From: Caldilineales bacterium
Lineage (GTDB): Bacteria; Chloroflexota; Anaerolineae; J102
Length of the DNA stretch: 33,515 bases
Assembly (NCBI GenBank): GCA_019695115.1
Contig: JAIBAP010000063.1
Span: 1 to 33,515 of the forward strand
Direction of reading: 5' to 3'
A program made the position numbers and the translations under genes. Numbering within the stretch: position 1 is the stretch's first letter; each line of letters starts with the position of its first letter. Positions 1 through 7,016 of the stretch are shown here, in pieces. The notes under the pieces are model-generated. The model saw nothing but the letters and a program-made list of their open reading frames with translations. It did no database searches and was not told the DNA's origin.

Positions 1-104
1 CCGCTCGCTGTCCTACTCTGCCCCACACCGCCGAACGCCAACCCCGGCGTGGCGCTGCCCAACAACAAGCTGATCACCACCAGCAGGTTGATCAGGTGAT
101 TCAC
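1..104 (-). CDS. 5' end of an exported protein (partial, runs off the window)
   Basis: Reading leftward from a GTG at 104-102, an open frame runs to the window edge without a stop. It encodes VNHLINLLVVISLLLG, then SATPGLAFGGVGQ, which looks like a signal peptide: a short polar start, a hydrophobic core and an Ala-X-Ala-like cleavage region. Only about 34 codons are visible, so the function cannot be read. An ATG at 133-131 lies upstream, but the 12-base C run between it and the GTG puts it out of frame by one base, so the GTG is the usable start as sequenced. The gene is preceded by a CRP-like promoter at 236-277. The same promoter and leader design sits before an RHS remnant at 3711, so this may be an RHS-type or other surface protein; that is inference. 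Confidence 0.5.
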   Translation of the reverse strand, partial: MNHLINLLVVISLLLGSATPGLAFGGVGQSRTAS

Positions 105-116
105 CTTACGATATTC

Positions 117-128
117 GGGGGGGGGGGG
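117..128. repeat. 12-base poly-G tract (poly-C on the minus strand)
   Basis: A homopolymer of 12 G lies just upstream of the leftward signal-peptide frame, between an ATG (133-131) and the in-frame GTG (104-102). Adding one base or removing two would join that ATG to the signal-peptide frame. It could be a slippage-prone, phase-variable tract, or simply a length error in the assembly. Confidence 0.6.
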
Positions 129-235
129 TACATAGGCGCCTCGCTGAAGGACGATGTCGGCCAGGGTCTGGCCAGGGCGGGGGGCGAGAAAAGGGGGGAA
201 GAAAAACCCAACCTCAGAACGCACTTCCTGGCTTC

Positions 236-277
236 ATTCTATCCAGCTTCGCGCCACAGAATATGATCCAGATCACA
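236..277 (-). promoter_or_regulatory. CRP/FNR-like site plus -10 box of the leftward gene
   Basis: On the minus strand, 277-262 reads TGTGATCTGGATCATA, close to the classical CRP consensus TGTGA-N6-TCACA. Its core dyad is at 264-275. A -10-like TAGAAT follows at 241-236, placing the dyad centre roughly 40 bases before the expected start of transcription. That is the class II activator arrangement, in which the activator overlaps the -35 region. The leader continues with a pyrimidine stretch (TTTTTCTTCCCCCC, then TTTTCTCGCC). The whole layout is repeated at 3711-3808. Confidence 0.5.
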
Positions 278-380
278 TTCAGCGCCATTGCCCCCCTCCT
301 TCACTGTCTCCCTGCCTCCTTTATCCCCCCCATTCCCACGCCCAAGACCGGATGGCTGTTTGCCCCATCCTCCCCGCGTC

Positions 381-389
381 TGCTACACT
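381..389 (+). promoter_or_regulatory. possible extended -10 promoter for the lipoprotein gene
   Basis: TGCTACACT is an extended -10-like sequence about 60 bases before the lipoprotein start. Two leftward promoters in this window carry the related TGCTACAAT (22505-22497 and 25906-25898). No convincing -35 is visible. The rest of 134-449 holds the leftward promoter/leader and pyrimidine-rich sequence, with no gene I can support. Confidence 0.3.
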
Positions 390-449
390 CCTTTCACCTG
401 CTGCCTTCACGATGGCGGTCCATCCCGTGCTTACGGGCGCTTCCACCCC

Positions 450-1748
450 ATGCCCACCCCTCACGCTTCCCGCTTCCCGCTTCCCGCTTCTCGCTTTCCC
501 CTCTGCCTCGCTCTCCTGCTGGCCGGCCTCCTCTTGGCCGCATGCAGCGGCGGCCCCCTGGTCGCCAACGCCAGCCTCGCGCCCCAGGCCATCAGCCCCA
601 ACGCCGACGGCAACGCCGACGCCACCCGCATCAGCTACACCATCCGCCGGCCCAGCGATGTCTCGATCTACTTCGAGGATGCCAACGGCCAGCGCCACTA
701 CTTCCGCCAGGAGCGGCGCCGCGCCGCCCGCGATTACAACGTGCTGTGGGGTGGGGTGATCGATGGCCGCGTCCTGCCGGACGGCAACTACACCTGGGTG
801 ATCGAAGCCACCGACGACCAGGGCCGCAGCGACCGCGCCAGCGGCGACCTGGTCATCGAGGACGCCGACACCACCCCGCCCGAATTCCAGAACTTCGCCG
901 TCACCCCCAAAACCATCACCCCCAACCAGGACGGCATCGACGACCGCGCCGCCATCACCTACTATCTCACCAAGCCGGTCGAGGAACTCCAGGTCTACCT
1001 GACCAACCCGCGCCAGGACGCCAACGACCCCAATCGCAAATACCCCCTGGCCGAGACGGAGCGCGAGATCAAGCCCAACGAGCCGGGCTACCATTTCTAC
1101 GACTACGACGGCGGCATCGACCTGGGCGCCGACCCCCCGCCCGATGGCGATTACTTTGTGGTGGCCGAAGCCCGCGACCGCGCCGGCAACCACACTATCA
1201 TCTCCGACACCCTCACCATCAACCTGGGCGGCAAGCCGCGCGCCGAGATCGTCAAAGGCGAGGTGACGATGCTCAACCCGGCCAGCGGCGACCTCAACAT
1301 CCCCCTGGGTGGGGCGATGATCTTCACGGCCACGATCGAGAACTACGGCAACGTCCCCATCCGCACCGCCGGCCCCTGGCCCGGCGCCGTCTACCGCTCC
1401 AACCAGAACTTCAACACCCTGGCCTACGAGGAGGGCGACGACAGTTGGTTCGAACAATCGGGCACCTGGCGCTTCGGCCTTAACTTCGAGAGCAACTTCG
1501 GCCAGGATTGGCCCTTCCGCTTCGCCGTTGGCCGCCGCCAAGACCTGCGCTGCGAGATGGTGGATGGCCGGGAGCAGTGCTTCCTCGACCCCGGCCAGCG
1601 CGGGCTGGTCTACGGCACCATCCTCTGGGAAGGAATCCCGGCCCGCAATCCCTTCCGGCTCTGGGGCGGGCTGCTGCACGAGGATGTCGAAATCGTCAAC
1701 GATTTCGCCGACGTGCAAGAAGTGCAGATCGCCGATCCGCAGCAGTAG
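450..1748 (+). CDS. lipoprotein with FlgD/CHU_C-like Ig domains
   Basis: A 432-residue exported lipoprotein of unknown role. It has a hydrophobic segment (about 18-31) ending in the lipobox LLAAC with Cys32. Two Ig-like modules follow, each starting with a SPNADGNAD or TPNQDGIDD signature typical of FlgD/CHU_C-type beta-sandwiches (about 47-120 and 140-250). The C-terminal region (TATIENYGNVPIRT) resembles a CARDB-like adhesion fold. The ATG at 450 was chosen because it places a normal signal peptide; longer versions only add a Pro-rich leader. The first 18 codons lie in a tandem CGCTTCC-type repeat, giving the duplicated peptide ASRFPLPASRFPL, so the n-region seems to derive from repeat DNA. 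It is probably surface anchored; the ligand is unknown. Confidence 0.75.
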   Translation: MPTPHASRFPLPASRFPLCLALLLAGLLLAACSGGPLVANASLAPQAISPNADGNADATRISYTIRRPSDVSIYFEDANGQRHYFRQERRRAARDYNVLWGGVIDGRVLPDGNYTWVIEATDDQGRSDRASGDLVIEDADTTPPEFQNFAVTPKTITPNQDGIDDRAAITYYLTKPVEELQVYLTNPRQDANDPNRKYPLAETEREIKPNEPGYHFYDYDGGIDLGADPPPDGDYFVVAEARDRAGNHTIISDTLTINLGGKPRAEIVKGEVTMLNPASGDLNIPLGGAMIFTATIENYGNVPIRTAGPWPGAVYRSNQNFNTLAYEEGDDSWFEQSGTWRFGLNFESNFGQDWPFRFAVGRRQDLRCEMVDGREQCFLDPGQRGLVYGTILWEGIPARNPFRLWGGLLHEDVEIVNDFADVQEVQIADPQQ

Positions 1749-1757
1749 GGCGGTGCG

Positions 1758-1919
1758 GGGACACGGATTTCACAGATAAACACGGATTCACAACCGTTCA
1801 TCGAGCACTATCCGCGTTTCGGCGCGCCCACCGTTGCCAGGCAGCAGCTCTCAAAGTTCAGCATTCAAGACAATCAAGCACTATCCGCGTTCATCCGCGT
1901 TCATCCGCGTACCCCAAAA
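1758..1919. repeat. intergenic word-like tandem repeats
   Basis: The gap contains degenerate short repeats such as ACACGGATTTCACAG with AACACGGATTCACA, then CGCGTTCATC repeated up to the next start codon. The ACACGGAT word recurs at 16014-16043. No gene is visible here and no clear promoter for the following glycosyltransferase. Confidence 0.6.
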
Positions 1920-2894
1920 ATGCACCTGGGCATCGTCATCGTCAGCTACAACGTGCGCGACCTCCTGCGCGCCTGCCTGGCCTCCGTCTTCGCCGACCTC
2001 TCCCGCTCGCCCCATCTGAGCGCCGAGGTGCTGGTGATCGACAACGCCTCGGCCGATGACAGCGCCGGCATGGTTGCAGCCGCATTCCCCCAGGCCGGGA
2101 TCATCGCCTCTGAGCGCAACCTGGGCTTTGCCGGCGGCAACAACCTGGGCCTGCGGCGCCTGGGGCTGGGCAGAGAGACACAACCGCCCGGCGCTCCTGA
2201 CGCCATCCTCCTCCTGAACCCGGACACCGAAGTCCAGCCCGGCGCGCTGGCGGCGATGGCCGGATTTCTGGCCTCGGAACCGAGGGCGGGGGGATGCGGC
2301 GCCCGCCTGAGCTATGGCGATGGCAGCTTCCAGCACAGCGCCTTCCGCTTCCCCGGCCTGGCCCAACTCTATCTCGACCTCTTCCCTGCTCACCCGCGGC
2401 TGCTCGATTCCCGGCTCAACGGCCGCTTTCCCCGCCGCCTGTACGAGGGCGAGAATCCCTTCCCCGTCGATTTCGTCCTCGGCGCCGCCCTGATGGTGCG
2501 CGGCCAGGCCATCGCCGCCGCCGGGCTGCTGGACGAGGGCTTCTTCATCTACGCCGAGGAAATGGACTGGCAATTCCGCCTGCGGGCTGCCGGCTGGCCG
2601 ATCTTCTGCGTCCCCGCCGCCCACATCACCCACCACGAAGGCCGCAGCACCCGCCAATTCCGCGGCCCCATGACCGTCGCCCTCTGGCGCTCGCGGCTGC
2701 GCTACTACGACAAACACTACCCGCCCTGGAAGCGCGCCGCCGCCCGCCGCCTGATCCGCCGCGGCATGGCCGCCCAAAGCCGCGCCGCCGCCGCCGCCCA
2801 CCAGTCCGGCCAGATCGACGACGCCGAACTCCAGGCCCGGCTCAGCGCCTACCGCCAGGTGATCGCCCTGCTTTCTGCCGATGCCCGCCCCTGA
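1920..2894 (+). CDS. glycosyltransferase family 2 (rhamnosyltransferase-like)
   Basis: A 324-residue GT-A fold enzyme that would transfer a sugar from an activated nucleotide donor onto a growing envelope polysaccharide or lipid carrier. Visible family features are the opening IVIVSYNVRDLLRACLAS, the donor-binding LVIDNASADDS, GFAGGNN (substrate loop) and LLLNPDTEV, which holds the DxD-equivalent NPDTE. VDFVLGAALMVRG, then GLLDEGFFIYAEEMDW, is the acceptor and catalytic-base region of WbbL/RfbF-type transferases. The C-terminal Arg/Ala-rich helix may be amphipathic and membrane associated. The stop overlaps the start of the next glycosyltransferase by 14 bases, implying translational coupling. 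The donor and acceptor sugars cannot be told. Confidence 0.85.
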   Translation: MHLGIVIVSYNVRDLLRACLASVFADLSRSPHLSAEVLVIDNASADDSAGMVAAAFPQAGIIASERNLGFAGGNNLGLRRLGLGRETQPPGAPDAILLLNPDTEVQPGALAAMAGFLASEPRAGGCGARLSYGDGSFQHSAFRFPGLAQLYLDLFPAHPRLLDSRLNGRFPRRLYEGENPFPVDFVLGAALMVRGQAIAAAGLLDEGFFIYAEEMDWQFRLRAAGWPIFCVPAAHITHHEGRSTRQFRGPMTVALWRSRLRYYDKHYPPWKRAAARRLIRRGMAAQSRAAAAAHQSGQIDDAELQARLSAYRQVIALLSADARP

Positions 2895-3639
2895 CCGCCC
2901 GCCCACCCTGGCCTGCGCTATCCTGGCCCGCAATGTCAGCGCCCACATCGCCGACTGCGTGCGCTCCTGCGCCTTCGCCGACCTGGTGCTGGTCTTCGAC
3001 ACCGATAGCGATGATGGCACTGTGGAGCTGGCGCGGGCCGCGGGCGCGCTCGTCGTCCCGGCGCCTTTCGTCAACTTCTCGCAGGCGCGCAACTACGCCC
3101 TCGAACACACCGATGCCGACTGGGTTTTCTTTGTCGACGCCGACGAACGGGTGACGCCCGAACTGGCGCAGGAAGTCCGTCAGGCCATCGCCTCGGATCG
3201 GGCCGAAGGCTGGTGGGTTCCCCGTTACAACCACATCGTCGGCCATGTGCTGCGGGGCGGCGGCTGGTATCCCGACCGCCAACTGCGGCTGCTGCGCCGC
3301 GACAAGGCGCACTACGACCCGGCGCGGGAGGTGCACGAGCTGGCCATCATCGACGGCCGCCAGGCCAACCTGAACGAACACCTGATCCACTACAACTACG
3401 ACGCCTGGGATCAGTTCCATGCCAAACAGCGCCGCTACACCGCCTTCGAGGCCAAGACCTTGCGGGCCGAGGGCGTGCGGGCGCACCCGCGCCACCTGAT
3501 CACCCGGCCTTTGCAGGCTTTCTGGCGGCGCTTCGTCACCTGGCAGGGCTACCGCGATGGTCTCTTCGGCCTGCGCCTGTGCCTGGTGATGGCGTGGTAT
3601 GAGTTGTTGAAGTATGGGTGGTTGTTGAGGGGGAGGTGA
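2881..3639 (+). CDS. glycosyltransferase family 2 (WaaE/KdtX-like)
   Basis: A 252-residue GT-A glycosyltransferase. It opens with TLACAILARNVSAHIADCV, followed by LVLVFDTDSDDGT, then NFSQARNYALEHTDADWVFFVDADERV, which contains the DxD motif and is characteristic of the WaaE/KdtX group of lipopolysaccharide-type transferases. RQLRLLRRDKAHY and VHELAII are the usual downstream signatures, and the C-terminus is a short hydrophobic, aromatic helix. Its start lies within the end of the preceding glycosyltransferase, so the two probably form one operon. The role is likely assembly of a surface glycan; the substrate is unknown. Confidence 0.85.
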   Translation: MPAPDRPPTLACAILARNVSAHIADCVRSCAFADLVLVFDTDSDDGTVELARAAGALVVPAPFVNFSQARNYALEHTDADWVFFVDADERVTPELAQEVRQAIASDRAEGWWVPRYNHIVGHVLRGGGWYPDRQLRLLRRDKAHYDPAREVHELAIIDGRQANLNEHLIHYNYDAWDQFHAKQRRYTAFEAKTLRAEGVRAHPRHLITRPLQAFWRRFVTWQGYRDGLFGLRLCLVMAWYELLKYGWLLRGR

Positions 3640-3699
3640 GGGGGAGGGGGAGACGCAGGGAGGGGGAGGGGGAGGGACGCAGGGAGGGAGGGAGGGGAC
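3629..3699. repeat. G-rich purine tandem repeat
   Basis: About 70 bases of repeated GGGAGGGGGAGGG and GACGCAGGGAGG words begin in the last codons of the preceding glycosyltransferase. Several G-runs lie close together, so the strand could form quadruplex structures; this is a possibility only. Confidence 0.5.
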
Positions 3700-3710
3700 A
3701 TGACGCCGAA

Positions 3711-3753
3711 GGTGATCCAGATCACGGAGGGCGGCAGGAAGGTGGGATAGAAT
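3711..3753 (+). promoter_or_regulatory. CRP/FNR-like site with class II spacing to a -10 box
   Basis: GGTGATCCAGATCACG at 3711-3726 contains the perfect dyad GTGATC-CA-GATCAC, close to a CRP/FNR-family operator. TAGAAT at 3748-3753 is a good -10 hexamer. The dyad centre (3718.5) is 41.5 bases before the start predicted from that -10 (about 3760), exactly the class II activator position. The following leader (TCTTTCTTTCCCCTTTCTCGC) parallels the leader of the leftward gene at the window start. The promoter now drives an RHS remnant, and perhaps reads on into the dCMP deaminase gene. Confidence 0.55.
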
Positions 3754-3836
3754 CGGAAGCAAAGTCAATCCCCCGACAGAGCGTCTTTCTTTCCCCTTTC
3801 TCGCGGCGGCAATGTGGCCGAGCTACGTTACTACGC

Positions 3837-3870
3837 CAGAGCCTGCCCTGAGTGTAGCCGAAGGGGCAAG
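3837..3870 (+). repeat. dispersed short repeat, copy 1 (CCTGCCCTGA...GAAGGG type)
   Basis: This 34-base element starts CAGAGCCTGCCCTGA and ends GAAGGGGCAAG. It is nearly the same as the reverse complement of 21560-21592, and a shorter inverted copy lies at 3905-3924 (CCCTTCACTGCGTTCAGGGC). Here it is carried in frame inside the RHS remnant, encoding a Cys-Pro-Glu-Cys-Ser-like peptide that is not part of the RHS family. Confidence 0.6.
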
Positions 3871-3904
3871 CCCCGCTACCATGCGGGTGGTGCGAAGACG
3901 GAGA

Positions 3905-3924
3905 CCCTTCACTGCGTTCAGGGC
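3905..3924 (-). repeat. dispersed short repeat, inverted partial copy
   Basis: CCCTTCACTGCGTTCAGGGC is the inverted, shortened form of the element at 3837-3870. The two copies bracket about 34 bases of the RHS remnant. Confidence 0.45.
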
Positions 3925-4125
3925 TTTACGGGCCAGCGGGCTGGCGCTCAGCAGAACGACCTGGGCATGTACTGGTACAACAGCCGCTGGTACGACCAGT
4001 TGACGGGGCGGTTCTTGCAGCCGGATACGATTGTGCCGCAGCCGGGGAATCCGCAGGCGCTGAACAGGTACAGCTATGTCCTCAACAATGCGTTGCGGTA
4101 CACTGCGCCCCCCACTATTGGCTGG

Positions 4126-4133
4126 TGTATAAT
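4126..4133 (+). promoter_or_regulatory. extended -10 promoter before dCMP deaminase
   Basis: TGTATAAT gives a TATAAT hexamer at 4128-4133, preceded by TG. No good -35 is present at the normal distance, as is common for extended -10 promoters. It begins about 20 bases after the RHS match ends and leaves a leader of roughly 105 bases before the deaminase ATG. Confidence 0.5.
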
Positions 4134-4245
4134 CGACCCCGAAAACCAAACCACGAGCCAGGCTGGATGGCCGGGCGTATCGGCCAGACGGTGGAAGCTC
4201 GAACCAATGTCGCCAAGAAACTGACACTCGACCCCACTCACCACC

Positions 4246-4719
4246 ATGCGAAAACGCCCGTCCTGGGACGAATACTTCATGAGCATCGCCTTGCAGGTGG
4301 CCAGGCGCAGCACCTGCGACCGGGCCAACGTCGGCGCTATCATCGTCAAAGACCGGCGCATCCTCACCACCGGCTACAACGGCTCGCCCGCCGGCCTGCC
4401 GCACTGCGACGACGTCGGGCACCTGATGGTCGAGGGCCACTGCGTGCGCACCCTCCATGCCGAGCAGAACGCCATCATCCAGGCCGCCTATCATGGCGTC
4501 TCGGTGCAGGAGAGCACGCTCTATGTCACCCATCAGCCCTGCCTGAACTGCGCCAAGATGATCATCAACGCCGGCATCCGCCGGGTGGTGTTCGCGGGGA
4601 CCTATCCCGATACCCTGGCCCGCCAGTTCCTGGCCGAGGCAGGCGTGGGTTTGCAGCACTTTGCACTATCCGAGGCAGAGCAAGAAGCCGTTGCGCACAG
4701 ACCGGAGCGGGGGGTGTGA
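4246..4719 (+). CDS. comEB: dCMP/cytidine deaminase (zinc-dependent, ComEB-like)
   Basis: A 157-residue deoxycytidylate deaminase, converting dCMP to dUMP in the cytoplasm and so supplying dUMP for thymidylate synthesis. The catalytic signature is complete: HAEQNAI with zinc ligand His71 and catalytic Glu73, and PCLNCAKM with zinc ligands Cys99 and Cys102. The N-terminal WDEYFMSIALQVARRSTC and VGAIIVKDRRILTTGYNGSP are typical of the family. The length is normal. The ATG at 4246 gives a standard N-terminus. The gene stands alone between the RHS remnant and the repeat-filled gap before acetyl-CoA synthetase. Confidence 0.9.
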   Translation: MRKRPSWDEYFMSIALQVARRSTCDRANVGAIIVKDRRILTTGYNGSPAGLPHCDDVGHLMVEGHCVRTLHAEQNAIIQAAYHGVSVQESTLYVTHQPCLNCAKMIINAGIRRVVFAGTYPDTLARQFLAEAGVGLQHFALSEAEQEAVAHRPERGV

Positions 4720-4727
4720 GGGGGGGC

Positions 4728-4831
4728 GTTCCGGGTTCCGGGTTCCGTGGTGCGTATTTCGTGTTCCGTGGTGCGTGGTGCGGGTTGCGTGTTCCGAGTT
4801 ACAGGTTACGAGTTACCAGTTACGAGTCAGT
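4728..4831. repeat. intergenic word-like tandem repeats
   Basis: The gap after the deaminase holds degenerate repeats of GTTCCGGGTTCCGTGGTGCG, then GTGTTCCGTGGTGCGTGGTG, then TTACGAGTTACCAGTTACGA. No gene is visible. Confidence 0.6.
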
Positions 4832-4833
4832 TA

Positions 4834-4870
4834 GTGCAAGCCGGGGGCGGAGTTTCGCGTCTGCTTGCAC
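4834..4870. promoter_or_regulatory. possible operator: inverted repeat before acetyl-CoA synthetase
   Basis: GTGCAAG (4834-4840) and CTTGCAC (4864-4870) are perfect inverted arms. A second small hairpin, CGTCTG/CAGACG (4858-4863, 4870-4875), overlaps them. A -10-like TAAACT follows at 4879-4884. This may be the control region of the following gene; support is weak. Confidence 0.25.
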
Positions 4871-4960
4871 AGACGTGGTAAACTTGCGCCGCCTGTTGGG
4901 AGACGGTTCCCAGGGCAACGCCATCGCCCCACACCCGCATACGCAAAGGAGCTTTTGCTT

Positions 4961-6871
4961 ATGGATCGTGAAGCCGACATCATCGCCTCCGAGCACGAGG
5001 TCTACCATCCCTCGCCCGAAGTCGTCAACCACGCCCACATCAAGAACTATCAGGAATGGTGCGACCGCGCCCAGGCCGACCCACAGGCATTCTGGGCCGA
5101 GCGAGCCAGCCACCTGGAATGGTACCATCCCTGGGACAAGGTGCTGGACGAATCGAACCCGCCCTTCTATCGCTGGTTCGTGGGCGGCAAGATCAACATC
5201 GTTCACAATGCCCTCGACCGGCATGTGAAAACCTGGCGCAAGAACAAACTGGCCCTGATCTGGGAGGGCGAACCAGGGGAAAAAGTCACCTTCAGCTATT
5301 TCGCCCTCTGGCGCGAGGTCTGCAAATTCGCCAACGTCTTGCGCAGTATGGGCGTGCGCAAGGGCGACCGGGTGACGATCTACATGGGCCGCATCCCCGA
5401 ACTGCACATCGCCATGCTGGCCTGCGCCAAGGTGGGCGCGGTGCACTCGGTCGTCTATGGCGGCTTCAGCGAGCAGGCCCTGGCCGACCGCATCGAAGAC
5501 GCCCAGAGCCGGGTGGTGATCACCGCCGACGGCGCCTGGCTGCGGGGCAAGATCGTCGAACTGAAGAAGATGGCTGACGAAGCCATCCACCGCTCACCGG
5601 TGGTGGAACACGTCATCGTCGTCCGGCGCACGGGGCAGGAAGTGTACATGGAGCCGGGCCGCGACTATTGGTATCACGACCTCATGGCTTTGCCCATCGC
5701 CTCCTCGCAGTGCCAGACCGAGGAAATGGACGCCGAAGACCCGCTCTTCATCCTCTACACCTCTGGCACCACCGGCAAACCCAAAGGCCTGCTGCACACA
5801 CATGGCGGCTACCAGGTCTTCACCACCACCACCCTACAGTGGGTCTTCGACCTCAAAGAAGAAGACCGCTACTGGTGCGCGGCCGACCCGGGCTGGATCA
5901 CCGGCCACAGCTACATCGTCTATGCGCCGCTGATCGCTGGCGCCACCAGTTTCATGTACGAGGGCGCGCCCAACCACCCCTACCCCAATCGCTGGTGGAA
6001 GATGATCGAGCAGTATGGGATCACCATCCTCTACACCGCCCCCACCGCCATCCGCGGCCTCATGCGTTTTGGCGACGCCTGGCCCAACCGCCATGATCTG
6101 TCCTCCTTGCGGCTGCTGGGCACGGTGGGCGAGCCGATCAACCCCGAAGCCTGGCGCTGGTACTACAACGTCATCGGCAAGCGCCGTTGCCCGATCATGG
6201 ACACCTGGTGGCAGACCGAGACCGGCGGCTTCATGATCACGCCCGTCCCCTCGCTGCCGCTCAAGCCCGGCTCGGCCACCCTGCCCTTCCCCGGCGTCGA
6301 GGCCGAAATCGTGGACGAAGACGGCGACCCTGTGGCGGCGGACGAAGACGGCTACCTGGTGATCAAACGCCCCTGGCCCGGCATGGCCCGAACCGTCTAC
6401 GGCGACCCCGACCGCTATGTGGCCCAGTATTTCGAGCGTTTCCGCGACCGCGGCTACTATCTGACCGGCGACTCGGCCCGCAAAGACGAAGACGGCTATT
6501 TCTGGATCATCGGCCGCATCGATGACGTGATCAAAGTCAGCGGCTACCGCCTGGGCACGGCCGAGATCGAGAGCGCCCTCGTCAGCCACCCGGCCGTGGC
6601 CGAGGCCGCTGCCATCGGCATGCCCGACGAGATCCGGGGCCATGTCATCTGGGCCTACTGCATCCTCCGCAGCGGCTTCGAAGCCTCGGACAAGCTGGTG
6701 GATGAACTGAAAGAGCACGTCCGCCATGAAACCGGCCCCATCGCCGTCCCCGCCAAGATCGAATTCGTGGACATGCTGCCCAAGACGCGTTCCGGCAAGA
6801 TCATGCGCCGGGTGCTCAAGGCCCGCGCCCTGGGCAAAGAAGTCGGGGACATCTCCACCCTGGAGGCATAG
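4961..6871 (+). CDS. acsA: acetyl-CoA synthetase
   Basis: A 636-residue AMP-forming acetyl-CoA synthetase, which converts acetate, ATP and CoA to acetyl-CoA through an acetyl-adenylate. The ATG at 4961 is preceded by AAAGGAG at 4945-4951. Longer in-frame starts reach into the promoter region. The AMP-binding signature [19 protein letters not shown] is intact. Family blocks also present are [28 protein letters not shown] (acyl-pocket Trp region), [20 protein letters not shown], the hinge [20 protein letters not shown] and the C-terminal [15 protein letters not shown], whose Lys is the usual acetylation-controlled catalytic residue. Activity on propionate cannot be excluded. In this window it could feed the Ccr/acyl-CoA dehydrogenase pair. 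Confidence 0.92.
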   Translation: MDREADIIASEHEVYHPSPEVVNHAHIKNYQEWCDRAQADPQAFWAERASHLEWYHPWDKVLDESNPPFYRWFVGGKINIVHNALDRHVKTWRKNKLALIWEGEPGEKVTFSYFALWREVCKFANVLRSMGVRKGDRVTIYMGRIPELHIAMLACAKVGAVHSVVYGGFSEQALADRIEDAQSRVVITADGAWLRGKIVELKKMADEAIHRSPVVEHVIVVRRTGQEVYMEPGRDYWYHDLMALPIASSQCQTEEMDAEDPLFILYTSGTTGKPKGLLHTHGGYQVFTTTTLQWVFDLKEEDRYWCAADPGWITGHSYIVYAPLIAGATSFMYEGAPNHPYPNRWWKMIEQYGITILYTAPTAIRGLMRFGDAWPNRHDLSSLRLLGTVGEPINPEAWRWYYNVIGKRRCPIMDTWWQTETGGFMITPVPSLPLKPGSATLPFPGVEAEIVDEDGDPVAADEDGYLVIKRPWPGMARTVYGDPDRYVAQYFERFRDRGYYLTGDSARKDEDGYFWIIGRIDDVIKVSGYRLGTAEIESALVSHPAVAEAAAIGMPDEIRGHVIWAYCILRSGFEASDKLVDELKEHVRHETGPIAVPAKIEFVDMLPKTRSGKIMRRVLKARALGKEVGDISTLEA

Positions 6872-6896
6872 CCTCGCCGCCCCATCCGCCGACCGT

Positions 6897-6925
6897 TTGA
6901 CAAAGCCCCACCCCCTTCCTATAAT
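6897..6925 (+). promoter_or_regulatory. consensus sigma-70 promoter of the ABC importer operon
   Basis: TTGACA (6897-6902) and TATAAT (6920-6925) are both perfect and separated by exactly 17 bases. The expected start is near 6932, giving a leader of about 85 bases with AGGAGG at 7003-7008 just before the ATG. This is the strongest promoter by eye in the window and fits a highly expressed binding protein. Confidence 0.85.
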
Positions 6926-7016
6926 CGCCCCACCCATCCTGGTGACGCCCGCTTGTGACGATAGCGGCCACCGCCCATCGTTCCCACCTCGTTTTCTCAC
7001 TTAGGAGGAGAAAAAC

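Larger units (their letters stand above)
3808..4104 (+). pseudogene. RHS-repeat core domain remnant (3' part only)
   Basis: An open stretch encodes NVAELRYYA, then GFTGQRAGAQ, LGMYWYNSRWYDQLTGRFLQ and PDTIVPQPGNPQALNRYSYV, ending in LNNALRYT. This is the highly conserved end of the RHS-associated core domain of YD-repeat proteins. The thousands of bases of repeat region that should precede it are absent, and the match stops abruptly at RYT, where the usual DPSGH should follow. It is joined upstream to a promoter and leader like that of the gene at the window start, suggesting a large internal deletion. Between LRYYA and GFTGQR the reading frame passes through two small inverted dispersed repeats. 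A GTG at 3814 could start a peptide, but I judge this a relic. Confidence 0.75.

Noticed and set aside
321-1718. Long leftward open frame opposite the lipoprotein gene
   Set aside because: Its composition (Val/Gly/Ala-rich with no motifs) is the usual antisense shadow of a GC-rich gene; the plus strand has a signal peptide, lipobox and Ig-like domains.
3629-3699. G-rich tract as a replication or recombination site
   Set aside because: Nothing beyond G-runs supports it; it fits the simple-repeat pattern of other gaps.
4125-5228. Long plus-strand frame across the deaminase, the gap and the start of acetyl-CoA synthetase
   Set aside because: It overlaps two clear genes in another frame and passes through repeat DNA; no recognisable domain.
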